Of a stretch of DNA of 64,000 nucleotides, positions 36,656 through 45,823 are shown in pieces (positions within the stretch are counted from its first letter, which is position 1; each line of letters opens with the position of its first letter). Source of the stretch: Cellvibrionaceae bacterium (lineage in GTDB: Bacteria; Pseudomonadota; Gammaproteobacteria; Pseudomonadales; Cellvibrionaceae); the NCBI GenBank assembly GCA_025800365.1, contig JAOXRT010000027.1, forward strand, positions 98,479 through 162,478. The letters are read 5' to 3'. A program made the position numbers and the translations under genes. The notes beneath the pieces are model-generated. The model worked only from the letters and a program-made list of their open reading frames with translations. It ran no database searches and had not been told where the DNA came from.

Positions 36656-37652
36656 TCCAGCGACCGCGCTGCCCTGCTCGCCCAAAGGCCGAATAGGGGT
36701 TGTCATCTTCTTCTGGCTCAACATTGAATAGTTGCGATAGGCCAACAATTTTTTCAGCCAACCAACTATGCAAGGGCGAATTCTCCGTCCGCTTATGGGA
36801 CACCAAGACATAATTGATTTGTACTTCTTGATGAGTGGGGATGGGCAGGCTCATCAAACCACCACCAAATTGCGCGAAGTCAGTTAAAAAGGGTGGTCCC
36901 ATCATAATACAATCGGTACGACGCACGACCTCCATTGCCGTATAAAGGTGGGAGGTTTCAAACACCTCGCGCATATCATGCTCCATTTGATAGAACACCT
37001 CACCCACCTGATCAATCAGCTCCATCTCCTCTACATTGGGCATATACAGAGCAACACGAGGGTACTGACTGATATCTTTCCAGTCAGGTTTGCGCTGACG
37101 CCATAGAGGGTGCCCTTTACGCACCAGCAATACCGGCTTGGTGGAGCCTAAGTTCTTGAGATTAAACTCCGGGCGATAGTGACTGCGACGCACATGAATA
37201 GCGAAATCTAAGCCACCATCAGTTAGCTCATCCAGCTGCAACTCTACCCTCGATAAAGTCGTTACCCGCAATAAAGGCGCTTCTTGTTGCAATAGCTGCA
37301 TCAGTGCCGGCAGTAGCACAACACCTACATATTCCGAGACCGCAATTGAAATCTCACCCTCATAGGTTTTGGGGTCGAATTGTTGCCCAGCGGTAATCGA
37401 CTGCACCTGGGATAAGACCCCTTGCACCTGTGACTGCAGCTCTAGAGCCCTAGGAGTAGGCACCATGCCGTGAGAACTGCGGGTAAACAGCGGATCATCG
37501 AAAAGATCCCGTAAACGCCCCAGGGTCTTACTCATCGCCGACTGAGTAATAAAAAGGCGATCGGCTGCCCTTGAAACATGGCGTTCTTCCAACAAAACCT
37601 GAAATGCCACCAGAAGATTTAAGTCCATTCTGGCCAGCTGACGTGTATCCAT
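36645..37652 (-). CDS. LysR-family regulator
   Basis: The 335-residue protein has a LysR winged helix at about 8-66 (LLVAFQVLLEERHVSRAADRLFITQSAMSKTLGRLR) and an effector domain from about 95. It is similar in type to the LysR at 29922 (FTRSSHGMVPTPRA), suggesting they are paralogues. Its stop lies inside the 15-bp repeat array and the next gene starts 66 bases on, so it probably leads an operon with the methyltransferase-fold and hydrolase genes. A divergent mini-gene lies upstream. Confidence 0.9.
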   Translation of the reverse strand: MDTRQLARMDLNLLVAFQVLLEERHVSRAADRLFITQSAMSKTLGRLRDLFDDPLFTRSSHGMVPTPRALELQSQVQGVLSQVQSITAGQQFDPKTYEGEISIAVSEYVGVVLLPALMQLLQQEAPLLRVTTLSRVELQLDELTDGGLDFAIHVRRSHYRPEFNLKNLGSTKPVLLVRKGHPLWRQRKPDWKDISQYPRVALYMPNVEEMELIDQVGEVFYQMEHDMREVFETSHLYTAMEVVRRTDCIMMGPPFLTDFAQFGGGLMSLPIPTHQEVQINYVLVSHKRTENSPLHSWLAEKIVGLSQLFNVEPEEDDNPYSAFGRAGQRGRWTRS

Positions 37653-37679
37653 CGCTATTTATATCGTTTTTATCTTGTT

Positions 37680-37694
37680 ATGAATTGAATTCAT
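37680..37694. promoter_or_regulatory. Palindrome upstream of the LysR gene
   Basis: ATGAATT-G-AATTCAT is a perfect 15-base palindrome 28 bases before the LysR start and 115 bases before the mini-gene start. It contains a T-N11-A arrangement, so it is a candidate site for the LysR protein. Confidence 0.5.
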
Positions 37695-37808
37695 TATAGT
37701 CAGTAATTTAAACCATTGGAAACATAACAGGCCAATAACTAGACTACACACATCTTAAAGAAAGCAGCGAATAACTCGCCGCAAACCACTAAGCAGGAGA
37801 TTAGACAC

Positions 37809-37880
37809 ATGTTGCAAGCAGCGTTCGGTATTTATCTAGCCCTGTTGGCCTTCATCGCCGTACAGGATTTAACTAAGTAA
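37809..37880 (+). CDS. 23-residue hydrophobic mini-protein
   Basis: ATG at 37809 opens 23 codons ending at TAA 37878-37880. AGGAG stands 10 bases before the ATG, a strong ribosome binding site. Residues 5-18 (AFGIYLALLAFIAV) would form one membrane helix, followed by a polar QDLTK tail. The stop codon lies in a hairpin (37875-37897), and an intrinsic terminator follows at 37948-37980. It is divergent from the LysR gene. I do not recognise a family. It could be a small membrane protein or part of a dual-function small RNA. Confidence 0.65.
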   Translation: MLQAAFGIYLALLAFIAVQDLTK

Positions 37881-37897
37881 GCTTGCGAGGCTTACTT
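37875..37897 (+). other. Hairpin overlapping the mini-gene stop codon
   Basis: Perfect 8-base arms AAGTAAGC (37875-37882) and GCTTACTT (37890-37897) with a 7-base loop TTGCGAG cover the stop codon. There is no T-run right after it, so it could be a stability or regulatory element and not the terminator itself. Confidence 0.7.
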
Positions 37898-37947
37898 ATC
37901 AGTCAGTTTCATCATCGCTTCTTCTCTAATATTTAGAGATTTTTTTG

Positions 37948-37980
37948 AACCGCTAAGCCACAAGGCCTAGCGGTTTTTTT
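37948..37980 (+). terminator. Intrinsic terminator of the mini-gene transcript
   Basis: AACCGCTA (37948-37955) pairs with TAGCGGTT (37968-37975). The stem continues with GCC/GGC after one mismatch, has loop ACAA, and is followed by a run of T residues to 37980. It would define a short transcript that includes the 23-residue gene. Confidence 0.88.
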
Positions 37981-38063
37981 ATGTCTGGATGACAGTATCG
38001 AGCGGGCGCCATGGACGGCGCAAGAGCGGGCGCATGTCTGGATGACAGTATCGAGCGGGCGCC
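37981..38063. repeat. Direct 30-bp repeat with REP-like hairpin between copies
   Basis: The 30-base sequence beginning ATGTCTGGATGACAG and ending GAGCGGGCGCC occurs identically at 37981-38010 and 38034-38063 (period 53). Across the first copy's end lies a hairpin GCGCC-ATGGAC-GGCGC (about 38006-38021). The element lies after the terminator and before the DUF2252 gene. Its loop is shared with the palindrome at 42750-42860. Confidence 0.92.
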
Positions 38064-38188
38064 TTAGATTGTGCGCGCTCACCCCAGCTGCGCCACACAA
38101 CTCATTTGCATTTCCTTACCTTATCCCTTCAACCCTTAGCCTGCTACACTCGTCTAAATATTCGTTAGTGATTCTAGACGGAGAAAGC

Positions 38189-39523
38189 ATGTCAGCAAGC
38201 CACAACCAAGACCGACCCCAATCAGAAGCCAGAGCACAAGAAATCCAAGATTGCCTCGAGCGGGTTGATCAACAATTAGGCATTCCCAAGCATCACAAGA
38301 TGAGTCGCAGCCCCTTTATCTTTTTTCGCGGCTCAGCACCTTTGTTTTATCAGGATATTGCCTCGGGTAGATTAGCGGCCCCCAAAAGCCTGTTAGACAT
38401 GCCTTTAACCACGGTTATGGGTGATTGCCACAGCTCCAATTTTGGCTTTCTCAGTGAAGAGGGCTCCCATAGTAGCGATATTATTTTTAGCCCCAATGAT
38501 TTTGACGATGCCTGCATGGGGCAAGCGAGCTGGGATCTCATTCGATTTAGTTGCAGTTTGTTTTTATGTGCCGATCATTGCCAGGCTATTAGCGAGGGTC
38601 GAGTCGAAGCCGAAGAAGGCCAGGGAAAAGCTTTTGTTAGCCAAGAAGGCGCCGAGCTTGCCGCACTGGCTTTTGTACGCAGCTATGTGGACAGCTGCCT
38701 CAGCTCCGACAGCAAACTTTATCAAGACGGCCTCGATAAAGTCGACGAACAACATTTTTTATTTAAGAGCTTCAACAAAGCCCAACGACGCTCCGCCAAG
38801 GGAGAAGATTTTTATCGTAAAAGTGCTATAGCAAAGTCAGTAGATCTCGAGGCCTCTCCACTATGCTTTGCCAATCGCCCAGATCGCTTTGAAGCACTAA
38901 GCTCTGAAGAATACGATAGCATTCATTATGACCTATCGCCTTTTGTGGACGACTTTATCTTAGATATCGTAAAACGCCTGAATGCTGGCACGGGATCGGT
39001 CAATATGGATCGCTACTATCTTTTGGTTGGCCCAAAAGACGCCAATGCCGACCAACTTGAACTCTGTCATTTGGTAGAAGTTAAACAGCAACGTGAAGCC
39101 GCACCTATTTATTACTTCCCAGACCTAAGCCCAAATAATCGCCTAAACCCTGCCCACCTAACAGTAATGTGCCAACGCCGTATGCAGCGCTCGCCTGATA
39201 TGGTTCTCGACGAAACAGAATGGCGCGATGGCCATTGGTTAATACGCTCACGCCATCATGCTCGCCTAGGTTTTGATCCGGAGGATATCGCCTTAGGTAA
39301 AAAGGCCTGTAAAGGTGGTTTTACCGATTACGCATCCGCTTGCGGAAAAGCTCTAGCATTAGCCCACTGCCGAGGTGATCGAAGATCAAAACTATTTGAG
39401 CAGGCTGTACAAGCTAAACTGCAAGGGCATGAAGAAAGTATTGTCGAGGCGGCAAAAAGCTACGCAGCACAAGTCGTTAACGACTGTCAGATTTTAAACC
39501 AGATGCTATCCCAGAAGGGCTAA
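38189..39523 (+). CDS. DUF2252 protein, kinase-like fold
   Basis: From the ATG at 38189 the product has 444 residues. The DUF2252 pattern is clear: SPFIFFRGSAPLFYQDI, then VMGDCHSSNFGF and SPNDFDDACMGQASWDLIRFSCS. These blocks recall the aminoglycoside-phosphotransferase/kinase fold, but no activity is established. I chose this start because GGAGAAAGC precedes it; a longer frame to 38042 would run into the 30-bp repeat. It lies 6 bases before a PhoD-like gene, suggesting a two-gene operon. Confidence 0.88.
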   Translation: MSASHNQDRPQSEARAQEIQDCLERVDQQLGIPKHHKMSRSPFIFFRGSAPLFYQDIASGRLAAPKSLLDMPLTTVMGDCHSSNFGFLSEEGSHSSDIIFSPNDFDDACMGQASWDLIRFSCSLFLCADHCQAISEGRVEAEEGQGKAFVSQEGAELAALAFVRSYVDSCLSSDSKLYQDGLDKVDEQHFLFKSFNKAQRRSAKGEDFYRKSAIAKSVDLEASPLCFANRPDRFEALSSEEYDSIHYDLSPFVDDFILDIVKRLNAGTGSVNMDRYYLLVGPKDANADQLELCHLVEVKQQREAAPIYYFPDLSPNNRLNPAHLTVMCQRRMQRSPDMVLDETEWRDGHWLIRSRHHARLGFDPEDIALGKKACKGGFTDYASACGKALALAHCRGDRRSKLFEQAVQAKLQGHEESIVEAAKSYAAQVVNDCQILNQMLSQKG

Positions 39524-39529
39524 AGAATA

Positions 39530-41392
39530 ATGCAAGACACAGCCACACTGCCTGATGTACTGGCGGGCCCAATACTGCGCCATATTGACCAAGAAAATTT
39601 TACTTTATGGATTGCTACCAGCCAGCCGCTTACTGGCCAGCTCATTATTAAAAGTGAACAAGGCGATAAACAAAGCATTAACATTGATGAGCACAGCTGT
39701 GACCACATTCAGCTTGGTAAACACTGCTTTATTCAATTACTTAACGTAAAAGTGGCATTGAACACTGGGCAGGATTACTTTTATCAACTGACAGCTCTAA
39801 GCGAAGCATTCAATTCATCGCTAAAATACAGTAGCGATGAGGCTACCCGCTTTCGCCTGAAGAGCGAAATCGATCGTATTTGGCACGGCTCCTGCCGCAA
39901 ACCCCACCACCCACAGCGCGATGCTATCGCCAGCATGGATGATCGTTTAGCCGAAATGAAAAGCAGCGACGAAAGACCTGCACTACTAATGATGAGCGGC
40001 GATCAAATCTACGCTGACGATGTGGCCGGCCCCATGCTCGCTGCAATTCACCAACTTATCGATCAACTTGGCCTGTTTACAGAATCTTGGGAAGGCGCGA
40101 TGGCCAATAGCCAATCGGCCTTGCTGGACCACCCTTACTGTTACTACCAGCGAGAGAAATTACTGCCCCAAGATAAAAGTAATCAGGAAGTTACCGACAG
40201 CTTTTTCCGCGGTGCTCGCAAACCAATTTTTACGTCGGCCGGTGCCCATAACCACTTGATCACATTGGCCGAGAGCATTGCTATGTACCTGCTTTGCTGG
40301 TCTCCTAGTCTTTGGCCGCTGATCAATTGGCAAAGCGCCAGAGATAAAATTCCCGCCGAATATTTAGCTCGTTACGATCAGGAAAAGCAAATACTCGACG
40401 GTTTTATTCGCGAACTGCCCAAAGTTCAGCGAGTACTCGCCAGCCTGCCCTGCTATATGATATTTGACGATCATGATGTCACTGACGACTGGAACCTAAC
40501 CCGAGGCTGGGAAGAGGCCGCTTACAACAACCCCTTATCACGGCGCATTATCGGCAACACCCTAATCGCTTACTGGCTTTGCCAAGCCTGGGGAAACCGT
40601 CCAGAAAAATTGCAAGACTTAAGAGAAGATACTCGCCACTGCTTTACTCCAAACGGTATCGAGCAGCATGAATCACTTATTGACACTGTTTTAGATTGGC
40701 AAGAATGGCATTACTGCATAGACACCAAACCCAAAGTCATCGTACTGGACACTCGGACTCATCGCTGGCGCTCGGAAAGTAGCCCAGGAAAACCTTCAGG
40801 CCTAATGGATTGGGAGAGCCTTAGTGAACTACAGCAAGAACTGATTGGCGAAGACTCGGTCATCATGGTTTCACCTGCACCAGTATTTGGGGTGAAACTG
40901 ATCGAAGTCATTCAACGAATATTTACCTTCTTTGGCAAACCGCTTTTAGTGGATGCCGAAAACTGGATGGCACATCCTGGTGCAGCCAATGTCATGCTGA
41001 ATATATTTTTGCATGGCAAAACACCACCAAACTTTATTATCCTTTCAGGTGATGTGCATTACTCCTTCGCCTATGACATTAGCTTACGCTTTAGAAAGAA
41101 TAGTCCTCGTATATTGCAGGCTACCGCAAGCGGCTTTAAGAATGCCTTCCCTGGCAAATTACTGAGCTGGCTGGACAGACTAAATCGCTTATTCTATGGT
41201 TCAAAGTCACCTTTAAACTGGTTTACTCAACGCCGAAAAATGCGCATCAAACACAGGCGCCCCAACAACAAAAACAGCCGCACTCTATACAATCATGCAG
41301 GCTTTGGTGAACTACAGCTTGCCGATAAGATTGAAGACGTAGAAGTATTGGTACACGCCAGCAATGGAGAAACCGTTCGCTTTCATGATTAG
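39530..41392 (+). CDS. PhoD-like metallophosphatase family protein
   Basis: The 620-residue protein has the PhoD/metallophosphoesterase blocks MMSGDQIYADD (about 153-163), FDDHDVTDDWN (about 316-326), VSPAPVFGVKLIE and ILSGDVHYSFAY. These supply metal ligands. It has no signal peptide or twin-arginine motif, unlike secreted PhoD alkaline phosphatase, so it probably acts in the cytoplasm on an unknown phosphodiester or monoester. It is coupled to the DUF2252 gene (6 bases). The pairing of a kinase-like and a phosphatase-like protein is notable. Confidence 0.88.
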   Translation: MQDTATLPDVLAGPILRHIDQENFTLWIATSQPLTGQLIIKSEQGDKQSINIDEHSCDHIQLGKHCFIQLLNVKVALNTGQDYFYQLTALSEAFNSSLKYSSDEATRFRLKSEIDRIWHGSCRKPHHPQRDAIASMDDRLAEMKSSDERPALLMMSGDQIYADDVAGPMLAAIHQLIDQLGLFTESWEGAMANSQSALLDHPYCYYQREKLLPQDKSNQEVTDSFFRGARKPIFTSAGAHNHLITLAESIAMYLLCWSPSLWPLINWQSARDKIPAEYLARYDQEKQILDGFIRELPKVQRVLASLPCYMIFDDHDVTDDWNLTRGWEEAAYNNPLSRRIIGNTLIAYWLCQAWGNRPEKLQDLREDTRHCFTPNGIEQHESLIDTVLDWQEWHYCIDTKPKVIVLDTRTHRWRSESSPGKPSGLMDWESLSELQQELIGEDSVIMVSPAPVFGVKLIEVIQRIFTFFGKPLLVDAENWMAHPGAANVMLNIFLHGKTPPNFIILSGDVHYSFAYDISLRFRKNSPRILQATASGFKNAFPGKLLSWLDRLNRLFYGSKSPLNWFTQRRKMRIKHRRPNNKNSRTLYNHAGFGELQLADKIEDVEVLVHASNGETVRFHD

Positions 41393-41403
41393 CATAAAAA
41401 CGA

Positions 41404-42186
41404 TCAGTTAGACTGGTACTTTTCTAACAGCTCTAAATAGGACTGGCTTTGCTTAAATTCCAGCAAAGCCTTTTCGAAACGAGCTTTCAAAGCTTGCTGA
41501 TTGCGTTTTTTTGAAAACACAATGTAGGTGGGCCATTCAAGGACAAGTTCTTCAGCATTATCACTAAAACCATTCGCTACAACTTTATCTTCAACGCCCA
41601 TCTTTTTCAGATTCCAGAGCACTCTTCTTTCATCCCCGGCAATAACATCTACCCTGCCGGACAGCAGCATTTTTAAATTAGCTTCGGTATCACTTGAAAT
41701 GGTATTGCTAAAAAATTTCTGATCAATTGCTCTTCTTAAAATCCCATGACCATAAAGGCAGCCTCGTTCGGTGCCAATACGATAGGCATTCGCTTGCTGA
41801 TAATCGCTCGCCAGACTAATAGCCTTCGTTTTAAGACGATACAGTTTATAGCGCTCAACAATGATAGGAGTGCTCATATAATCGCCCCACTTTTCACGCT
41901 CGCTATCAGGCCCAGACATAAATACAAAATTACTTCGCCCATCCTCAGCATCACGCAGCGCACGCTTCCAAGGCTGAATATGAATATCTATAGGGGGTAA
42001 ATCTAGGCGGCGTTCTAGTTCACGAATAATTTCAATGGCAAGTCCAGAAAGCTCACCCTCGCTTCGGTAAACATAGGGGGGCACAGAGCTCGTACTGGCA
42101 TGTAAATTAGCCGCAGCTAATTGTATGGGAAATGCCGCCAGAGTTATGACAGCTAGTAACACAGGAAAAATGGCAGCTTTGTACAT
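41404..42186 (-). CDS. Periplasmic solute-binding protein, family 3-like
   Basis: The 260-residue protein has a signal peptide (about 1-25, FPVLLAVITLAAFPIQLAAA). The extracellular solute-binding family 3 pattern follows: PPYVYRSEGELSGLAIEIIRELERRL, then YRIGTERGCLYG and LLSGRVDVIAGDERR. No permease or ATPase gene is adjacent, so it may be an orphan receptor-type binding protein and not a transporter subunit. The ligand is unknown, perhaps an amino acid. Confidence 0.85.
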   Translation of the reverse strand: MYKAAIFPVLLAVITLAAFPIQLAAANLHASTSSVPPYVYRSEGELSGLAIEIIRELERRLDLPPIDIHIQPWKRALRDAEDGRSNFVFMSGPDSEREKWGDYMSTPIIVERYKLYRLKTKAISLASDYQQANAYRIGTERGCLYGHGILRRAIDQKFFSNTISSDTEANLKMLLSGRVDVIAGDERRVLWNLKKMGVEDKVVANGFSDNAEELVLEWPTYIVFSKKRNQQALKARFEKALLEFKQSQSYLELLEKYQSN

Positions 42187-42366
42187 CGCAATGCTCGCTA
42201 CTTCTTAGTTCAGTTTCTTTTTCACTACACAGACAGTATGCCTCGCTTCAAGAAAGATTAACACAATCGCGATATCACTAATTTGAGCTATCTTAGGGCA
42301 TATAAAATACCATTATAAACTCAAAGGCTTTAAGCTAAGGTCAATACAAAACAATAAAGGGCTAAT

Positions 42367-42711
42367 ATGAAAAACTGGAAGGGCATATGGATTATTGTGG
42401 TTGCGCTACTGCATACACTCTTTGGCATCAGCAGTTTTACTAAGGAGCTGCATGAAATTGGGCAGCAAGGTTTTATAAACGGTATCAATAATATCGAGCA
42501 AAGCCTTGCCGCATGGTTTTTACTGTTTGGATGTTTGCTGTTTGTGATAGGTCTATTGGTGCTGAGCATTGAGAAGCATGGCCAAGCCGCACCCAAGGCA
42601 ACAGCCATAGTCTTATTGGTGATTAATTGCCTAGGGGTAACTCTAATGCCCGCCTCAGGGTTTTGGTTGCTTTTCCCTCCGCTAGTGGCAATGCTCCTGT
42701 TCAAAAAATAA
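42367..42711 (+). CDS. Small membrane protein, DUF6463-like
   Basis: The 114-residue protein has four membrane helices (about 6-22, 43-66, 75-92 and 94-112) and begins MKNWKGIWIIVVALLHTLFG. An internal GINNIEQSLAAWFLLFG resembles the DUF6463 family. The function is unknown. AAAGGG stands before the ATG. The 3' end lies about 40 bases from a long inverted repeat. Confidence 0.72.
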   Translation: MKNWKGIWIIVVALLHTLFGISSFTKELHEIGQQGFINGINNIEQSLAAWFLLFGCLLFVIGLLVLSIEKHGQAAPKATAIVLLVINCLGVTLMPASGFWLLFPPLVAMLLFKK

Positions 42712-42749
42712 TTGTGCTCAAAGCTACGCGTTGAATTCACCGATGTAGA

Positions 42750-42860
42750 TTTTTGCCCCTGTAGAGCCTAATCAGGAACCGTAAAGCGGCATGGACGCCG
42801 CGACCCGAGCGCCCCGGACGGCTTGAGCGCGTTCCAGATTAGGCTCTACAGGGGCAAAAA
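42750..42860. repeat. Long inverted repeat with inner hairpins
   Basis: The arms at 42750-42779 and 42831-42860 are 30 bases each with a single mismatch. Their outer 24 bases (starting TTTTTGCCCCTGTAG) pair perfectly. The 51-base interior holds a small hairpin GCGGC-ATGGAC-GCCGC (42786-42801). The same ATGGAC loop occurs in the repeat at 37981-38063 with a different stem. The element lies between a DUF6463-like gene and purA and is probably a REP/BIME-like intergenic repeat. Confidence 0.93.
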
Positions 42861-42898
42861 GCGGGAAGACATCTACTCCCTTGTAAATCCCAGAAACA

Positions 42899-42926
42899 AA
42901 AACGCCCAGCATAAGCCAGGCGTTTT
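42899..42926 (-). terminator. Terminator of purA
   Basis: AAAACGCC/GGCGTTTT arms (42899-42906, 42919-42926) lie 24 bases after the purA stop, and on the minus strand the stem is followed by TTTTTGTTT. Confidence 0.8.
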
Positions 42927-42949
42927 GAACTTCACGAACAAACTAATTA

Positions 42950-44254
<1,305 letters not shown>

Positions 44255-44278
44255 TTAACTGTATAAAGCTTTGCTGGC

Positions 44279-45475
44279 TTAGCGCCACTCAACGACTTGG
44301 TAGTCGCCATTAATTAACTCTAGCTGGCGATCACAGGCCAACTCTTCCTGGATGGCCACTTGATCGGCCAAACCACAAACTACTCTTTCACCTTGGCTGC
44401 GCAATGTTTGAATTGCCTGCCACTGAGCCGGATCTTCACTGGCTGGAGCGTAAATGCCTTTCACTGCGGCAGGACTCGCTTCCAACAACTGCGCCAACTT
44501 AGTCACATCAACGGCAAAACCTGTCGCAGGCCTCGCACGGCCGAACACTTCACCAATGTGATCATAGCGACCACCATTGGCAATCGCCTGACCAACGCCA
44601 TCGGCATAAGCCGCAAATACCAAACCGGTGTGGTAGTTATAACCACGCACTTCAGAAAGATCGAAGTACATCTGGGTATCCGGATAGCGCTGCTCGATAA
44701 CCTGCGCAATGGCCTCTAATTCGTCCAGCGCGGCAAGTGCATCTTCAGATACACCTTGGAACCACTGCCTAGCTTTAGCCAGCACCGACTGATCTCCAGC
44801 AAGACGCGGCATCTGCTGTAGCAAATCAATATACTCAGCAGACAGCGATAAGCCTTCTAGCCATTGTTCCAGTTCTGAGATCGCTTTGTGTTGCAGCAGG
44901 TCAAAAAAGGTTTGCTGCTCTTGTTCATCTAGGCCTGCAGCCTCGGCAACGGCGCGATAGATACCAACATGACCTAAGTCGATATTGGCTTTTTCAATTC
45001 CAGCTAATTTGAGTGTTTCCAACATCAAGGAAACCACTTCAATATCGGCATCTAAGCCTGCTTCACCAAACAGCTCAACACCCGCCTGAATCGGCGAGCG
45101 AGTGGCCAGTGGCCCCTTTGGCTTGGTGTGCAGAACATGGCCAGCGTAGCAGAGGCGATTTGGCCCCTGACGACGAAAACTGTGGGCGTCCATACGGGCT
45201 GTTTGCGGAGTAATATCCGCGCGAATGCCCAAGGTGCGGCCACTTAACTGATCGGTCATTTTAAAGGTCAGCAGATCAAGATCATGCCCAAGACCAATCA
45301 GAAGTGAATCTGTGTATTCAATCAGCGGGGGAATAACTTGGTCATAACCCCAGCTACGATAGGTATCGATCAAACGGCGGCGTAAAGCTTCGATTTTTGC
45401 CGCCTCAGCGGGCAACATCTCTTCCACGCCATCGGGCAATAACCAGCGGTCGACATTGGCCGGGCCAGTGCTCAT
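44279..45475 (-). CDS. hisZ: ATP phosphoribosyltransferase regulatory subunit
   Basis: The 398-residue protein resembles a class II histidyl-tRNA synthetase catalytic core without an anticodon-binding domain (RWLLPDGVEEMLPAEA; GRTLGIRADITPQTAR; YYHTGLVFAAY-like YNYHTGLVFAAYADGVG). HisZ forms an octamer with short-form HisG in the first step of histidine synthesis. hisG is not in the window. AAGGATTG stands before the ATG. The hisZ-purA order matches Pseudomonas. Confidence 0.96.
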   Translation of the reverse strand: MSTGPANVDRWLLPDGVEEMLPAEAAKIEALRRRLIDTYRSWGYDQVIPPLIEYTDSLLIGLGHDLDLLTFKMTDQLSGRTLGIRADITPQTARMDAHSFRRQGPNRLCYAGHVLHTKPKGPLATRSPIQAGVELFGEAGLDADIEVVSLMLETLKLAGIEKANIDLGHVGIYRAVAEAAGLDEQEQQTFFDLLQHKAISELEQWLEGLSLSAEYIDLLQQMPRLAGDQSVLAKARQWFQGVSEDALAALDELEAIAQVIEQRYPDTQMYFDLSEVRGYNYHTGLVFAAYADGVGQAIANGGRYDHIGEVFGRARPATGFAVDVTKLAQLLEASPAAVKGIYAPASEDPAQWQAIQTLRSQGERVVCGLADQVAIQEELACDRQLELINGDYQVVEWR

Positions 45476-45823
45476 GGTGACAATCCTTCACGTTTAATTA
45501 ATTCAGGTACATTTACCGGGCTCATATCGAGCGCCCGCCCCAGCATCTCAGAGCTAGGAATTTACGAATGTGTGAATCATTCACCGGGCCCTTGTACGAC
45601 CGGGTGGTGCCTATGGTGGCAGCGTGGTTAGGGATCACCCTCAACGCCTTTAGAACTGGACAAGCCCAGCTCACCACTTGCGAACCTACTCTTCTCAGGG
45701 CCATTTTTGGCCCGCACACAAAAAAACCGGACCAAGGCCCGGTTTTTCTGATTTTACCATTTTCTTTGCCATGGAAAATAGCCCCTTGGGCTATTTCCTC
45801 ATGGACAATGGTCTATTTAAGGC
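45476..45823. other. Structured intergenic region between hisZ and hflC
   Basis: These 348 bases contain several strong hairpins and no accepted gene. Hairpins seen: GGGCCA/TGGCCC (45698-45713), AAAAACCGG/CCGGTTTTT (45722-45747) and AAATAGCCC/GGGCTATTT (about 45776-45796). A GC-rich stretch at about 45535-45720 has more pairing potential (TGAAT-C-ATTCA; CACC.GG/CC.GGTG). In Pseudomonas a DUF2065 gene occupies this slot; I checked the minus-strand frames of the central part and find no such protein. Confidence 0.6.
45721..45748. terminator. Terminator after the hfl operon
   Basis: AAAAACCGG (45722-45730) pairs with CCGGTTTTT (45739-45747), with T residues on both strands. It lies about 75 bases after the hflC stop on the minus strand and would separate the hfq-hfl unit from hisZ-purA. 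Confidence 0.82.

Noticed and set aside
36554..36811. 85-codon minus-strand frame that reads like a pentapeptide-repeat protein (QGLNLQGLN pattern)
   Set aside because: The pattern only reflects the 15-bp DNA tandem repeat. The frame overlaps the ends of two well-supported genes in other frames and has no start signal.
42367..42860. Integron gene cassette (small gene followed by an attC-like palindrome)
   Set aside because: The palindrome is a near-perfect inverted repeat without the recognisable R and L boxes or extrahelical bases of attC, and no integrase or neighbouring cassette is seen.
45476..45823. 6S RNA (a CTCTGAGATG string resembles the E. coli 5' end)
   Set aside because: Only about ten bases match, and on the minus strand just some 80 bases remain before hisZ, too short for a 6S molecule.
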